Counted from the stretch's first letter, positions 53,101 through 62,512 are shown. The stretch is 64,000 nucleotides of DNA from Chitinophaga sp. XS-30 (GCF_008086345.1 NZ_CP043006.1:4462032-4526031); one strand, 5' to 3'. The notes: generated from the sequence alone by a model not told the origin. Numbers and translations: made by a program.

Positions 53101-53222
53101 ATCCGCTGATAGCGCCGCTGGCAATCGTACTGATCGGCGGGCTGATCAGCTCTACGCTTTTGTCAAGAGTGGTTACACCGGTGGTTTACAAACTTATTCC
53201 ACCAAAAGTGCAGGTGTACTGA
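50175..53222 (+). CDS. RND-family efflux pump permease (AcrB-like, HAE1/HME group)
   Basis: 1015 residues, the full length of a tripartite RND pump. The layout is one transmembrane helix, a large periplasmic loop (PRSEDPEMHAPTYTVIAVYPG onward), six helices, a second periplasmic loop and a final block of helices. Proton-relay residues are present: the Asp pair in LGLLVDDSIVVVENIERW (helix 4) and the Lys in AGIEVKNTILLVDF (helix 10). Together with the preceding TolC and adaptor genes it forms a drug or metabolite exporter driven by the proton gradient. Substrate not predictable. Nothing beyond the normal family is added. Confidence 0.93.
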   Translation: MKISAYAVKNYQFTLVIFIMIIALGITTILNMPRSEDPEMHAPTYTVIAVYPGTSPKDMEELIVDPLEKEIFGLENILRIRTQISDGLATMRVDYTYSSDVDEKYQELVSVVNNKRRDLPADNISIDIQKFQPSDVNIMQIALISENAPRDLLKFHAEKLQEKLERLAPLKKVDIYGLPEQQVRAELNLEKMAQMNLPVNNVISSLQNETLSIPGGSIDAGNRTFNIKTSGNFHSLQEIANTIVYTGNGRNVYLKDIAKVYYGYADETYLTRLNGFRCVFVAAAQKEGENISKTQQLYKPVIDEFKRTLPANIDMVQHFDQAENVNRRLGSLGIDFIIAIMLVAITLLPLGFRQAVIVMISIPLSLAIGIILLQFFGYNLNQLSIVGLVVALGLLVDDSIVVVENIERWMLQGYSATEATLKATKQIGMAVVGCTVTLIIAFMPLVFMPEGSGDFIRSLPLAVIFCVLASMVVSLTIIPFLTSKILKPHTGHPDGNIFMRGLKKLISGSYARLLDKALQRPVLTIVSTVIIFGAAMYIFQLIGFSLFPPSEKPQFLINITTPPQSSIAYTNSVAKDIEKALQQENAVKYFATNVGKGNPRIYYNVVQENEHSDFAQIFVQLDEHTSPTGKLALIEKLRSAWTPYPGAKVEVKNFEQGPPVVAPVEVRLFGDDLDTLRRLAGQVDLLLRQTPGTIYVDNPVDLLKSDIRVDIMPEKAQQLGVPFVQIDRTVRLAVAGLSLGRYTDHNTNDYTILLTREHDGRPTLDAFNNLYVNSLQGKAIPLSQVATLKMETSPVNINHQEKRRVVSVKAFLQQGFLANRVIDDVVADMNSMQLPAGYSYEMGGEVESRQQSFGGFLNVIIVTAFLFIAVLILEFRTFKSTLIILSVIPLGIVGAATALWITGNSLSFVAIIGLIALAGIEVKNTILLVDFTNQLREQGKSLDEAIREAGEVRFLPIVLTSLTAIGGLIPIAISDNPLIAPLAIVLIGGLISSTLLSRVVTPVVYKLIPPKVQVY

Positions 53223-53342
53223 TATGCCGGATCCCGTAATAACCGTAAAAATGCTGAAAATGAAATGCGCATTCACTCCCCCTTCGTCAACAGCCGGATT
53301 GCCGGCAGGGAACAAACCCAGAGCCGGGCCACTGCAGGCATG

Positions 53343-55154
53343 CTAATTTGCCGCGGAGGCGCCGGCATATATCTGCTCGATCTCGTTTTTATATTTGTCC
53401 ATGATCACCTTGCGCCGCAGGCTCAGCTTCGGCGTCATCTCGCCGGTTTCCACGCCCCATTCCTGCGGCAGCAGCGCAAATTTCTTGATCTGTTCCACAT
53501 GGTTGAAGGAACTGTTGTAACGCTCCACCACTTTTTCATACATGGCGATCACTTCCGGTTTCTTTATGGCCTCTTCGTTGGTGGTGAACGGGATGTTCTG
53601 CTGCCCCATCCATCTGCGCAGCATATTGAAAGAAGGTACGATCAGTGCGGAAACGAATTTCCTTTCCGAGCCGATGACCATCAGCTGTTCGATGAACGGG
53701 CTTTCCTTGCATTTGTTCTCTATCGGCTGCGGGGCCACGTATTTGCCGCCGCTGGTCTTGAACAGCTCCTTCTTGCGATCGGTGATCTTGAGGAATTTCC
53801 CGTTGATGAGCTGCCCGATGTCACCGGTATGCAGCCATCCGTCAATGATCGTTTCCGCTGTAAGGTCCGGCCGCTTGTAATATCCCTTCATCATGGAAGG
53901 CCCTTTTACGCAGATCTCCCCGTCCTCCGTGAACTTCAGTTCCACGCCTTCGATCAACGGGCCGGTAGTGCCGAACATGGTATTGCCCGGAGGATACCGG
54001 CGGTTCACACTGATAACGGGGCTGTTCTCCGTGGGGCCATACCCTTCATACACCGGTATTTTCGCGGAGCTGAATATCCGCAGCAGGTTTTCCTGGCAGG
54101 CGGCGCCGCCGGTAACGATAAAGCTGATATTACCGCCAAGCGCTTCGCGCCATTTGGAAAAAATGAGTTTGTTGGCCAGCGCCAGCTGGAGATTGTACCA
54201 GAAACCTCCGCTGATATTATTGTCGTATTTCTTGCCGAGCGCCACGGCCCAGAAGAACAGGCCGCGTTTGACGCCTTTCAGTTCATTGCCTTTGCTCATG
54301 ATCTTTTCATACACCTTCTCCAGCAACCGCGGAACTGTAGTAAATCCATCGGGACGTACTTCCCGCAGGTTGTCCGCGATCTTGTCCAGGCTCTCGGCAT
54401 AATACGTGCTGATACCGCTGAACAGGTAGATATATGTACACATTTTCTCGAAGATGTGATTCAGCGGCAGAAAGCTCAGCACTTTCTGATCCGGCGCATC
54501 CGGGAACGGGAAGCTGTTCTTGGAAAAGAACACATTGCTGACAATGTTCCGGTGCGTGAGCATCACACCCTTGGGCGTACCGGTGGTGCCGGAAGTATAG
54601 ATGATCGTGGCGAGATGTTCATCGCTGATGCCGGCCTTGATGGTTTCCACCTGCTGCAGCAATTCGTCGGTAGCCAGTGCGGTAACCTTGCTCCAGTGGT
54701 CGGCGCCGGGTATCTCGTCGAAAGTATAAATATGCTGCAGGGAGGGGATATCTTTTTGCAGCTCCCGTATCTTTTCCAGCATCTCCACGCTGCTGACGAA
54801 CATGTATTTCACCGCGGCGTTATTAAGAATGAATTTGATCTCCAGCGGATTGGTCGTTGGATACAAAGGCACCAGTACCGCACCGGTCTGCTGTACAGCG
54901 AGATCGGCAAATACCCATTCAGGGCGGTTATTGGAGATGATGCCGATCTTGTCTGCCCCTTCGGGCGAGAAATCATTCCCGCTGACACCGAGGCTTAACA
55001 GCCCCGCGCTAAGGCGATTGACGATTCGCTGCACTTCCTGCGTACTGTAAGGTTTCCAGTTACCATCCACTTTGGATACCAGCATGTCCGGTTTCGGGAA
55101 TTGCTGTAACTGATAATTAACCGCATCAAATAATCGTTTTGGCTGTACATTCAT
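53343..55154 (-). CDS. Long-chain acyl-CoA synthetase (AMP-forming)
   Basis: 603 residues of the ANL superfamily, activating fatty acids to acyl-CoA via acyl-AMP. The P-loop-like YTSGTTGTPKGVMLTH, the aromatic/Thr motif YGPTENSP, GWLHTGDIG, and the hinge DRKKELFKTSGGKYVAPQPIE are all intact. The last is typical of the long-chain FadD15/ACSL branch. ATG at 55154 (MNVQPKRL) is used; the frame is open upstream but enters the divergent promoter region. Convergent with the RND pump gene. Confidence 0.9.
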   Translation of the reverse strand: MNVQPKRLFDAVNYQLQQFPKPDMLVSKVDGNWKPYSTQEVQRIVNRLSAGLLSLGVSGNDFSPEGADKIGIISNNRPEWVFADLAVQQTGAVLVPLYPTTNPLEIKFILNNAAVKYMFVSSVEMLEKIRELQKDIPSLQHIYTFDEIPGADHWSKVTALATDELLQQVETIKAGISDEHLATIIYTSGTTGTPKGVMLTHRNIVSNVFFSKNSFPFPDAPDQKVLSFLPLNHIFEKMCTYIYLFSGISTYYAESLDKIADNLREVRPDGFTTVPRLLEKVYEKIMSKGNELKGVKRGLFFWAVALGKKYDNNISGGFWYNLQLALANKLIFSKWREALGGNISFIVTGGAACQENLLRIFSSAKIPVYEGYGPTENSPVISVNRRYPPGNTMFGTTGPLIEGVELKFTEDGEICVKGPSMMKGYYKRPDLTAETIIDGWLHTGDIGQLINGKFLKITDRKKELFKTSGGKYVAPQPIENKCKESPFIEQLMVIGSERKFVSALIVPSFNMLRRWMGQQNIPFTTNEEAIKKPEVIAMYEKVVERYNSSFNHVEQIKKFALLPQEWGVETGEMTPKLSLRRKVIMDKYKNEIEQIYAGASAAN

Positions 55155-55282
55155 ATGTGTTAAATTAATAAAAAAATACAGATATTCAAATTGGCATTGA
55201 TTTCCAATCCCCAAATGCCTAATAGTCATCAAATAGCGCCAAGTTGTCACCCGATTTAGTCTTTCCCCGCTTCATTTCTTCG

Positions 55283-55290
55283 TACCTTTG
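55283..55290 (+). promoter_or_regulatory. Candidate -7 element (TACCTTTG) of the glucosylglycerol-type fusion gene
   Basis: TACCTTTG matches TAnnTTTG with a TTTC 17 bases further upstream. The leader to the ATG at 55421 would be about 125 bases. Confidence 0.4.
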
Positions 55291-55420
55291 TGGCGCTCAA
55301 TTGAAATCCAGTTAACCCACATATTTGTTAATCTTACTTAACTGATTATTTAATTATATACGGATACACGCCAACCCGAGCCGTTGGCATGTTATTTCGA
55401 TTCTATCACTTAAAACCTGA

Positions 55421-57655
55421 ATGATGATTTTAGCTACAGACCTGGACGGAACTTTTTTAGGAGGAAGCAATCAACACAAAGAACAGTTATACAGTATGAT
55501 CCGGGACAATGAGGATTTCCGGCTGATATTCGTGACCGGGCGTGGGGTTGAAAGCGTATTGCCTTTATTGAATGACCCCGTTATTCCCAGGCCTGATTAC
55601 ATTATTTGCGATGTTGGCGCCACCGTACTGGATGGTGTTACACTCGAGCCTATTCAACCTATACAGAACAATATCGAGATCAAATGGCCCGGCAAAGAGG
55701 CTGTTATGAAAATGCTGGAGGATGTTAAGGGCATCCGCTTGCAGGCTGTGCCGCAGCAGCGGAGATGCTCCTTCTTTTTTGATGATGACAGGATCAGGGA
55801 AAAAGTAGCGCGCCTGGAAAAGGAACTGGGCTGCGATATCATCCTGTCCGCCAACAAATTCCTGGACGTGCTGCCTGCCGATGTAAACAAAGGCTCCACA
55901 CTCCGGAAGCTCTGCGACCTGTTAAGGGTCCCGCAGCAGGACGTGCTGGTAGCCGGCGATACCCTGAATGACCTTTCCCTTTATGGTGTTGGTTTCAAAG
56001 GTGTGGTTGTTGGTGAAGCCGAACCTGCGCTGACGGAAGCCACCAATCGCCTGAATGATGTATTCCAGGCTGATACCGCAGGAGCGGGGGGCATCCTTGA
56101 AGCACTGAACCATTTTGACGACTTCAAATCTTTTTATCAGAAAAAGAGCGTTCCGAAAAAAGTGAGCAACGAATCTACCCAGCTCGTCATGCTCTATCAC
56201 CGCTTTCCTTTCGAAACGGTGGAAGAGAATGGCAAAATGGTCAGACGCTCACCCAAAAGCCCGAACGGCATCCTCCCTACCCTCACCAACTTCTTCAAAA
56301 CGAACAGGCCGGGATTATGGATCGCATGGCAGGAAAAACAAAACGAAGATCAAAACGCAGAAAACTTTTATATCGATCAGGAACTTTACCCGCACCTGCA
56401 GGCCAGCCCTGTTTTAATGGACAAGGAAGACATCGACATCTTTTATAAACTCTTTTCCAAAGAAGCATTCTGGCCGGCTATCTTTTCTTTCATCGAAAAG
56501 GTGCAGTTCAATCACGAGCACTGGGAACACTATCTGAAGATCAACAGGCGTTTCGCGGAAAAAGCGGCGGCGGAAGCAGAACCCAATGCCATGGTGTGGA
56601 TACATGACTACAATCTGTGGATGGTACCGGGCTACCTGCGCCAGCTGCGGCCGGACCTTACCATTGGCTTCTTCCATCACACCGCATTTCCTGCCGCCAA
56701 CACTTTCAATATCATCCCCTGGCGCGCAGAGATCATCGGCAGCCTGCTCCAGTGCGATTACATCAGCTTCCACATCCCCCGTTACGTGGAGAACTTTGTG
56801 GATGTTGTACAAAGCCTGATGCCGGTAACCGTTACCGAAAGGATCAGCTGCTCCCCCCGCTTCCTCACCTACAGCACCGCCATGGGCATAGGCTCCATGG
56901 CCCGGGAAATAGATACCGGCAGGCGCAAGGTAAGACTGGGCGCCAATCCCGTTGGTGTGCATGTGGACTATATCAGCGAACTGATGGAGAAAGAAGAGAC
57001 CAAAGAAATGATCGCCGAACTGAAAAAAAATACCTCTGGTAAAAAAACCATTATCAGCATCGAACGGCTGGACTATGTGAAAGGACCGCTGGAAAAGATC
57101 AAAGCATTCGGGCAGTTCCTCGATGAACATCCCGCATTGCACGGTAAAGTGGAACTGATCAACATCTGCACCCCGCCTGCCAAAGGCATGAAGATATATG
57201 AACAGATACAGCATGAACTGGAACAGGCCATCGGACAGATCAACGGGCGGTACTCCCGCATCGATTGGGTACCGATACACTTTTTCTTCCGCTCCTTCAC
57301 CTTTGAAGAAGTACTGGCCTACTACGCCATTTCAGACGTAGCCTGGATCACACCGCTGCGCGACGGGCTGAACCTCGTGGCGAAAGAATACATCGCCGTA
57401 CAGGGGCAGAACCCCGAATCCGAAGGCGCCCTCGTGCTCTCCGAATTCGCAGGCGCATCCGTGGAAATGGCGGACGCCATCCTCACCAATCCATACGATA
57501 ACAAATCCATGATGGAAAGCCTCCTGCGGGCACTGGTGATGAACAAACAGGAAAGACAGATCAGAATGCAACGCATGTACCAGAATATCAATCATTACAA
57601 CATCGAATTCTGGGCGGACGAGTTCATGGACGAATTAAAAAAATCCGGGGTTTAA
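55421..57655 (+). CDS. HAD phosphatase - GT20 glycosyltransferase fusion, probable glucosylglycerol-phosphate synthase/phosphatase
   Basis: 744 residues in two enzymes. Residues about 1-240 are a HAD phosphatase: DLDGT nucleophile motif at 7-11, FVTGRG, a lysine near residue 153-160 and GDTLNDLSLYG. From about 250 a GT20 domain follows with VWIHDYNLWMVPGYLRQLRP, FFHHTAFPAANTFNIIPWR, CDYISFHIPRYVENF and ERLDYVKGP. The GT20 sequence reads like glucosylglycerol-phosphate synthase rather than trehalose-6-phosphate synthase. N-terminal phosphatase plus synthase fusions (GgpPS) are known in bacteria that make the osmolyte glucosylglycerol from a sugar nucleotide and glycerol 3-phosphate. A trehalose pathway enzyme is the alternative. 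Confidence 0.8.
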   Translation: MMILATDLDGTFLGGSNQHKEQLYSMIRDNEDFRLIFVTGRGVESVLPLLNDPVIPRPDYIICDVGATVLDGVTLEPIQPIQNNIEIKWPGKEAVMKMLEDVKGIRLQAVPQQRRCSFFFDDDRIREKVARLEKELGCDIILSANKFLDVLPADVNKGSTLRKLCDLLRVPQQDVLVAGDTLNDLSLYGVGFKGVVVGEAEPALTEATNRLNDVFQADTAGAGGILEALNHFDDFKSFYQKKSVPKKVSNESTQLVMLYHRFPFETVEENGKMVRRSPKSPNGILPTLTNFFKTNRPGLWIAWQEKQNEDQNAENFYIDQELYPHLQASPVLMDKEDIDIFYKLFSKEAFWPAIFSFIEKVQFNHEHWEHYLKINRRFAEKAAAEAEPNAMVWIHDYNLWMVPGYLRQLRPDLTIGFFHHTAFPAANTFNIIPWRAEIIGSLLQCDYISFHIPRYVENFVDVVQSLMPVTVTERISCSPRFLTYSTAMGIGSMAREIDTGRRKVRLGANPVGVHVDYISELMEKEETKEMIAELKKNTSGKKTIISIERLDYVKGPLEKIKAFGQFLDEHPALHGKVELINICTPPAKGMKIYEQIQHELEQAIGQINGRYSRIDWVPIHFFFRSFTFEEVLAYYAISDVAWITPLRDGLNLVAKEYIAVQGQNPESEGALVLSEFAGASVEMADAILTNPYDNKSMMESLLRALVMNKQERQIRMQRMYQNINHYNIEFWADEFMDELKKSGV

Positions 57656-57668
57656 CCCGGATTTTTTT
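57637..57668. terminator. Bidirectional terminator between convergent genes
   Basis: AAAAAAATCCGGG (57637-57649) pairs fully with CCCGGATTTTTTT (57656-57668) around a 6-base loop. It has T-runs in both directions and the stop codon of the plus-strand gene lies in the loop (57653-57655), so it serves both convergent genes. Confidence 0.85.
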
Positions 57669-57686
57669 ATTCCCTGAACAGAAAAA

Positions 57687-58139
57687 CTACGCGGCCATTA
57701 CAAGGGCGCTGAGCAATCCGAATATGAAAGCCAACGCATAGAATGACAGCATCACGATCGTTAATATACCTACGAACTTGAAACAGGACTTCAGATTCGA
57801 AAAAGACTTCGCCAGTTCCTCCTGGTTGGAAGAACGTAAAGCCACCTGCATCTTTTTGGCGAAATTATACAGATAGAAATACGGGAAAAATATCAGCAGG
57901 GCAAACAACAGGTAAATCACCGTCACCAATCCACCCGACATCACAGGCATTCCGCCGCCCATAACATTACCGTAATATGTCATAATGGTACCGGCGAACA
58001 GTGATACGATCACCATAATGCCCACCATAACAAATCCCACAATAGACAGGAACTTCGCCCATTTGGCGGTTTCGCCAAGGTAGCCCGTCACTTCATGGTC
58101 TACCTGCAATTCAAATAAACTTTGGTGTTGATTTTCCAT
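57687..58139 (-). CDS. DUF5362-family membrane protein
   Basis: 150 residues. A polar N-terminus (ENQHQSLFELQVDHEVTGYLGETAKWAKF) precedes three to four hydrophobic segments, at about 27-52, 68-92 and 116-148. The second is followed by the conserved-looking NFAKKMQVALRSSNQEELAKSFSNLKSCFK linker. This fits the small Bacteroidota membrane family DUF5362. Function unknown. It is convergent with the fusion gene and shares its terminator. Confidence 0.75.
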   Translation of the reverse strand: MENQHQSLFELQVDHEVTGYLGETAKWAKFLSIVGFVMVGIMVIVSLFAGTIMTYYGNVMGGGMPVMSGGLVTVIYLLFALLIFFPYFYLYNFAKKMQVALRSSNQEELAKSFSNLKSCFKFVGILTIVMLSFYALAFIFGLLSALVMAA

Positions 58140-58284
58140 ATAGTGTTAGTTTGAGCATGAAATTATCATTTTTTACAATATCTTGTATGTAGATTCTCAA
58201 AATATATCCCAAAATTCACTCCTTCCCGCTGTTCTGTAATTTTATGCTAATATTGCAGGCTGTAACAGCCGGAATCTGCGTTTC

Positions 58285-61200
58285 ATGGAAAAGAAAGCCT
58301 TTTTGCTGATCATTCTTTGCTTGCTATGGCGACTGGTCAATGCGCAATCCCCGCATTACCAGTTCATGCGTTTAGGCATCAATGAAGGGCTTTCCAATAA
58401 CCAGGTCAATACCATCTTCAAAGACAGTACCGGGTTCATGTGGTTCGGCACCGCATCCGGCCTGAACCGCTACGACGGGCACAACTTCCTGACCTTCCTG
58501 TATTCCCAGCGGGACAGCGCTACACTTTCCGACAATTTCATTGTTGGCGTTATGGCCGGGCCGGGCGGAAAACTCTGGATCAGCACCCGGCGGGGATTCA
58601 ATATATACGACCCCGTTAGCGGCAGCTTTTCGCGCAACATATCCGCCGCCCTGGGCAATCTCGGCATCCCCGGGGACACGGTGCGCAACATCTTTCACGA
58701 TAAAGCCGGCGCCTACTGGTTCCTCCACCGGGATTCCGGCCTGTATAAAGTGGATGGTTCCACTACTGTGCAATATGCCCATGGTCAGCGCATACTGGCA
58801 ATGGAACAGGGTCCCGATGGCCACTACTGGCTGCTGGACGCCAGCGGCCAGCTCGAAAAAATGGACGCGCGCAGCAAACAGATCATCTACCGGCATCCGG
58901 AAAAACTGGCTACCCGCAATGATCCCCTGCCGGATTTCATCCTGTTCCCGGATAAGGACGGCGACCTGTGGATCTCCGGAAAGAACCTGGCGAACGGCCT
59001 GCAATACTTCAATGCAGCCACCCGCACCCTTACGCACATTCACCAGTCCACACCCGGCCTGGCGCTGAACAACAACATCGTCACCGGCATCACCCAGGAC
59101 AACAACGGCCTCATCTGGGTGGGAACAGATCATGGCGGCATCAATATCATCGACAAGCAGAAAAAAACCGCCCGCTACATCACCAACATCAGCGAAGACA
59201 ACAAAAGCCTGAGCCAGAACAGCATCACATCGCTGTATAAAGATAACACCGGCATTATCTGGACGGGCACCTATAAAAAAGGGATCAACTATTACCATGA
59301 GCACATCGTCAAGTTCCCGCTTTACCAGTACCGGCCCTTTTCGGCCAACAGCCTGCCTTTCGATGATGTGAACCGCTTTGTGGAAGATGCGGCCGGCAAT
59401 CTCTGGATCGGCACGAACGGCGGCGGGCTGATCTATTATAACCGCAGCACGAATACCTTTTCCCGGTATCTGCATGAACCCGGCAATCCCAACAGCCTCA
59501 GCGCAAATGTGATCGTCAGCCTGTGGATCGACCACCGCCAGCAACTCTGGATCGGCACTTATTTCGGCGGGCTGGACCGCTTTGACGGCAAACGTTTTGT
59601 GCATTACCGCAACAACCCCGCCGATACCGGCAGCCTGGCCGATAACAGCGTGTGGGAGATCATGGAAGACCGGGAGCATAACCTCTGGATAGGAACGCTG
59701 AGCGGCGGGCTGGACAAGCTGGGGCCCGAACGCGAACGTTTTGAGCACTTCCCGCCGAAAGCCCCCAACTCCGTCAATTCCAAATACATCGCCGCGATCC
59801 TGGAAGACCACCAGGGCAACCTCTGGATCGGCACCTCCGAAGGGCTGGATGTCAGGAACGGCCGCACCGGCAAATTCACCCACTACGGTTTTGATGCCAG
59901 CAACCCCGCAAGCCTCAGTCACGATGACGTGATCTGCCTCTTCCAGGACAGCCGGCAGCGCATCTGGGCCGGCACAAGGGAAGGCCTTAATCTTTTTGAC
60001 CCCGCCACCGGCGGTTTCCGCGTTTTCCGCCGGGAAGACGGCCTGCCGGACAATACCATATTGAACATCCTGGAAGACAATGACAGCACCCTCTGGATGA
60101 GCACCACCAACGGCATCAGCAACATGCGCGATACCCTCTTCAAGAATTATGATGTATCGGACGGACTGCAGGGCAATGAATTCAACCAGAACGCCGCATT
60201 ACGCACCAGCAGGGGCGAACTGATCTTCGGCGGCGGCAACGGCTTCAACCTCTTTTATCCGCATGCCATTCCCTGGAACCGCAACATCCCGCCGGTAGTA
60301 CTCACTGATCTGCAGATATTCAATAAAAGCATCCGCCCCGGCGAAAAGCTCAACGGCCGCGTACTGCTCTCCTCCGCCCTCTCACGCACCCGGGAGATCG
60401 TGCTGAAGCACCGGGAAAATGTGTTCTCCATAGAATTTGCGGCGCTGAACTACTTTCATCCTGAAAAGAACCGCTACGCTTACAAACTGGAAGGCTTCAA
60501 CAAAGAATGGCTGTACACGGACGAACGGCAGCGGAAAGCCATCTTTACCAACCTGAACGCGGGAGATTACATTTTCCGCGTAAAAGCCTCCAATAATGAC
60601 GATATCTGGAACGATACCGGCGTTACGTTGCACATCAAAGTGCTGCCGCCCTTCTGGAAATCCCCGCTGGCCTTCGGGTTGTACGCCCTGCTGATCCTCG
60701 GCGCCCTGCTGCTGGCCCGGAAGATCGTGCTGGAAAGGGAACGCCTCAAATACCGCATGGCGCAGGAACAACAGGAAGCCGCGCGCATGCGTGAGCTGGA
60801 CAATATGAAGATCCGTTTCTTCACCAATATCAGCCACGAGTTCCGCACGCCGCTGAGCCTCATCATCACCCCGCTGGAAAAGATCATCAAAACCACTGGT
60901 GACGGCGGCATCAAAGGCCAGCTGGAGCTTGTACAACGCAATGCCCGCCGCCTGCTCAACCTCGTGAACCAGTTGCTCGATTTCCGGAAGATGGAGGTGC
61001 AGGAGATCAAACTCCATCTGAATGAAGGGGATATCATCGCCTACCTCCGTGAACTGGCCTATTCGTTCTCCGATCTTTCCGAAAAGAAACACATCCGCCT
61101 CTCCTTTTCCAGCCAGGTGAGGGAGCTGCACATGCGGTACGATGCGGACAAAATGGAAAAGATCATGTTCAACCTCCTCTCCAACGCCTTCAAGTTCACA

Positions 61201-62337
61201 CCGGAAGACGGGCAGATATCCGTAGACATCAGCGTATCCGGCAATGAACTGGAAATACAGGTGAAGGATACCGGCATAGGCATACCGCTGGAAAAACAGG
61301 AGCACATCTTTGAACGTTTCTTCCAGCACGACCTGCCTTCCTCCGTGGTCAATCCCGGCAGCGGCATCGGGCTTTCCATTACAAAAGAATTCGTAAAACT
61401 GCACGGCGGCAGTATTGCGGTAGACAGCGCCCCTGAAATGGGCAGTTGTTTTACCATCCGGCTGCCCATCGACAGCGAAGCCGCCCCGCTTATCCAGACG
61501 GCAACCGTGCAGGAGGAGATCAAATCATCGGCGGAAAAGCCCCGGCCCCTCCATGCACCGGCGAAAGGGAAAAAACCCGTGCTGCTGCTGGTGGAAGACA
61601 ACGAGGATTTCCGTTTCTATCTGAAAGATAACCTTGGGCTTTATTTCCACATCCTGGAAGCAGAGAACGGCGCAGCGGGATGGCAGATCCTTGCACAGAC
61701 CGTTCCGGATGTGATCGTCAGCGATGTGGCCATGCCGGAGATGGACGGGCTGGAGCTTTGCCGCAGGGTCCGCGGCAACCACCGCACAGCCCATGTGCCG
61801 GTAATACTGCTTACTGCAAGGGCGGCCGAACAGGAGCAGCTGGAAGCCCTCGAACTGGGCGCATCGGACTACATCACCAAGCCTTTCAATTTCGAAGTGC
61901 TGCTGTCCCGCATCCGCAATACCATTGCAGGACAGGCTTCCCTCCGCAAAAGCTACGAGCAGCACATCGCCATACATCCCGAAGAGATCGCCATATCTTC
62001 AGCGGATGAGCAATTCATACAGCAGGCCATGCAGATCGTGGAAAAGAATATCCCGAATGCGGACTTCTCCGTGGAAGAGCTGAGCCGCGCACTTTTCATG
62101 AGCCGGGTATCCGTGTACAAGAAAATACTGGCCCTCACCGGCAAAACACCCATTGAATTCATCCGCACCATGCGCCTGCAACGCGCCGCGCAACTCCTGG
62201 AGAAAAGCCGGATGACCGTGGCCGAGGTTGCCTATGAAACCGGCTTCAACAACCCCAAATACTTTACGAGGTACTTCAAGGCAGCGTTCAATGTGCTGCC
62301 TTCCGCCTATGCCGCCGGAAAGAGAAGCGATCTTTAA
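58285..62337 (+). CDS. Hybrid two-component system sensor/regulator (HTCS)
   Basis: 1350 residues that join a whole signalling chain. A signal peptide ends LVNAQSPHYQ. A periplasmic two-bladed propeller of many Reg_prop units (STGFMWFGTASGLNRYDG, NLWIGTNGGGLIYYNR, QLWIGTYFGGLDRFDG) reaches about residue 690, followed by a Y_Y_Y domain (YKLEGFNKEWLYTDERQRKA) and one membrane helix near 795. HisKA follows (ISHEFRTPLSL, His about 851), then HATPase (LLSNAFKFTPEDG, GIGLSITKEF), a receiver (IVSDVAMPEMDG, Asp about 1147) and a C-terminal AraC HTH (about 1262-1348). HTCS proteins sense oligosaccharides and switch on neighbouring glycan-use genes; a GH31 gene follows. Confidence 0.93.
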   Translation: MEKKAFLLIILCLLWRLVNAQSPHYQFMRLGINEGLSNNQVNTIFKDSTGFMWFGTASGLNRYDGHNFLTFLYSQRDSATLSDNFIVGVMAGPGGKLWISTRRGFNIYDPVSGSFSRNISAALGNLGIPGDTVRNIFHDKAGAYWFLHRDSGLYKVDGSTTVQYAHGQRILAMEQGPDGHYWLLDASGQLEKMDARSKQIIYRHPEKLATRNDPLPDFILFPDKDGDLWISGKNLANGLQYFNAATRTLTHIHQSTPGLALNNNIVTGITQDNNGLIWVGTDHGGINIIDKQKKTARYITNISEDNKSLSQNSITSLYKDNTGIIWTGTYKKGINYYHEHIVKFPLYQYRPFSANSLPFDDVNRFVEDAAGNLWIGTNGGGLIYYNRSTNTFSRYLHEPGNPNSLSANVIVSLWIDHRQQLWIGTYFGGLDRFDGKRFVHYRNNPADTGSLADNSVWEIMEDREHNLWIGTLSGGLDKLGPERERFEHFPPKAPNSVNSKYIAAILEDHQGNLWIGTSEGLDVRNGRTGKFTHYGFDASNPASLSHDDVICLFQDSRQRIWAGTREGLNLFDPATGGFRVFRREDGLPDNTILNILEDNDSTLWMSTTNGISNMRDTLFKNYDVSDGLQGNEFNQNAALRTSRGELIFGGGNGFNLFYPHAIPWNRNIPPVVLTDLQIFNKSIRPGEKLNGRVLLSSALSRTREIVLKHRENVFSIEFAALNYFHPEKNRYAYKLEGFNKEWLYTDERQRKAIFTNLNAGDYIFRVKASNNDDIWNDTGVTLHIKVLPPFWKSPLAFGLYALLILGALLLARKIVLERERLKYRMAQEQQEAARMRELDNMKIRFFTNISHEFRTPLSLIITPLEKIIKTTGDGGIKGQLELVQRNARRLLNLVNQLLDFRKMEVQEIKLHLNEGDIIAYLRELAYSFSDLSEKKHIRLSFSSQVRELHMRYDADKMEKIMFNLLSNAFKFTPEDGQISVDISVSGNELEIQVKDTGIGIPLEKQEHIFERFFQHDLPSSVVNPGSGIGLSITKEFVKLHGGSIAVDSAPEMGSCFTIRLPIDSEAAPLIQTATVQEEIKSSAEKPRPLHAPAKGKKPVLLLVEDNEDFRFYLKDNLGLYFHILEAENGAAGWQILAQTVPDVIVSDVAMPEMDGLELCRRVRGNHRTAHVPVILLTARAAEQEQLEALELGASDYITKPFNFEVLLSRIRNTIAGQASLRKSYEQHIAIHPEEIAISSADEQFIQQAMQIVEKNIPNADFSVEELSRALFMSRVSVYKKILALTGKTPIEFIRTMRLQRAAQLLEKSRMTVAEVAYETGFNNPKYFTRYFKAAFNVLPSAYAAGKRSDL

Positions 62338-62392
62338 CAAATCACACCCCTTAAATAAAGAAACCCACCCCATCGCATCACGCGGCAATGGA

Positions 62393-62400
62393 TAATTTTG
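62393..62400 (+). promoter_or_regulatory. Candidate -7 element (TAATTTTG) upstream of a tiny ORF
   Basis: TAATTTTG matches TAnnTTTG and ends 7 bases before the ATG at 62408, so any transcript would be almost leaderless. No -33 TTTG is seen. Confidence 0.35.
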
Positions 62401-62407
62401 CCGTACT

Positions 62408-62512
62408 ATGTTTAAAAAGAACTACAGGAAAAGCAACAAGATGTACCTGGTCATGGAAATATGCCTGATCGGGCTGATCACACTGGCGCTCATCCTTATA
62501 TTGTCGCTTTGA
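62408..62512 (+). CDS. Tiny membrane peptide (34 residues)
   Basis: An ATG at 62408 opens a 34-codon frame with a basic start (MFKKNYRKSNKMYL) and a hydrophobic helix to the end (CLIGLITLALILILSL). It lies between the HTCS and the GH31 gene. Short single-helix membrane peptides of this kind are easy to miss. The helix and a nearby -7 element support it, but the length leaves room for chance. Confidence 0.4.
   Translation: MFKKNYRKSNKMYLVMEICLIGLITLALILILSL

Noticed and set aside
53265-54998. 577-codon plus-strand open frame
   Set aside because: It is antisense to the acyl-CoA synthetase, whose motifs are intact.
58372-59922. 516-codon minus-strand open frame
   Set aside because: It mirrors the repeated propeller part of the HTCS gene and has no independent protein features.
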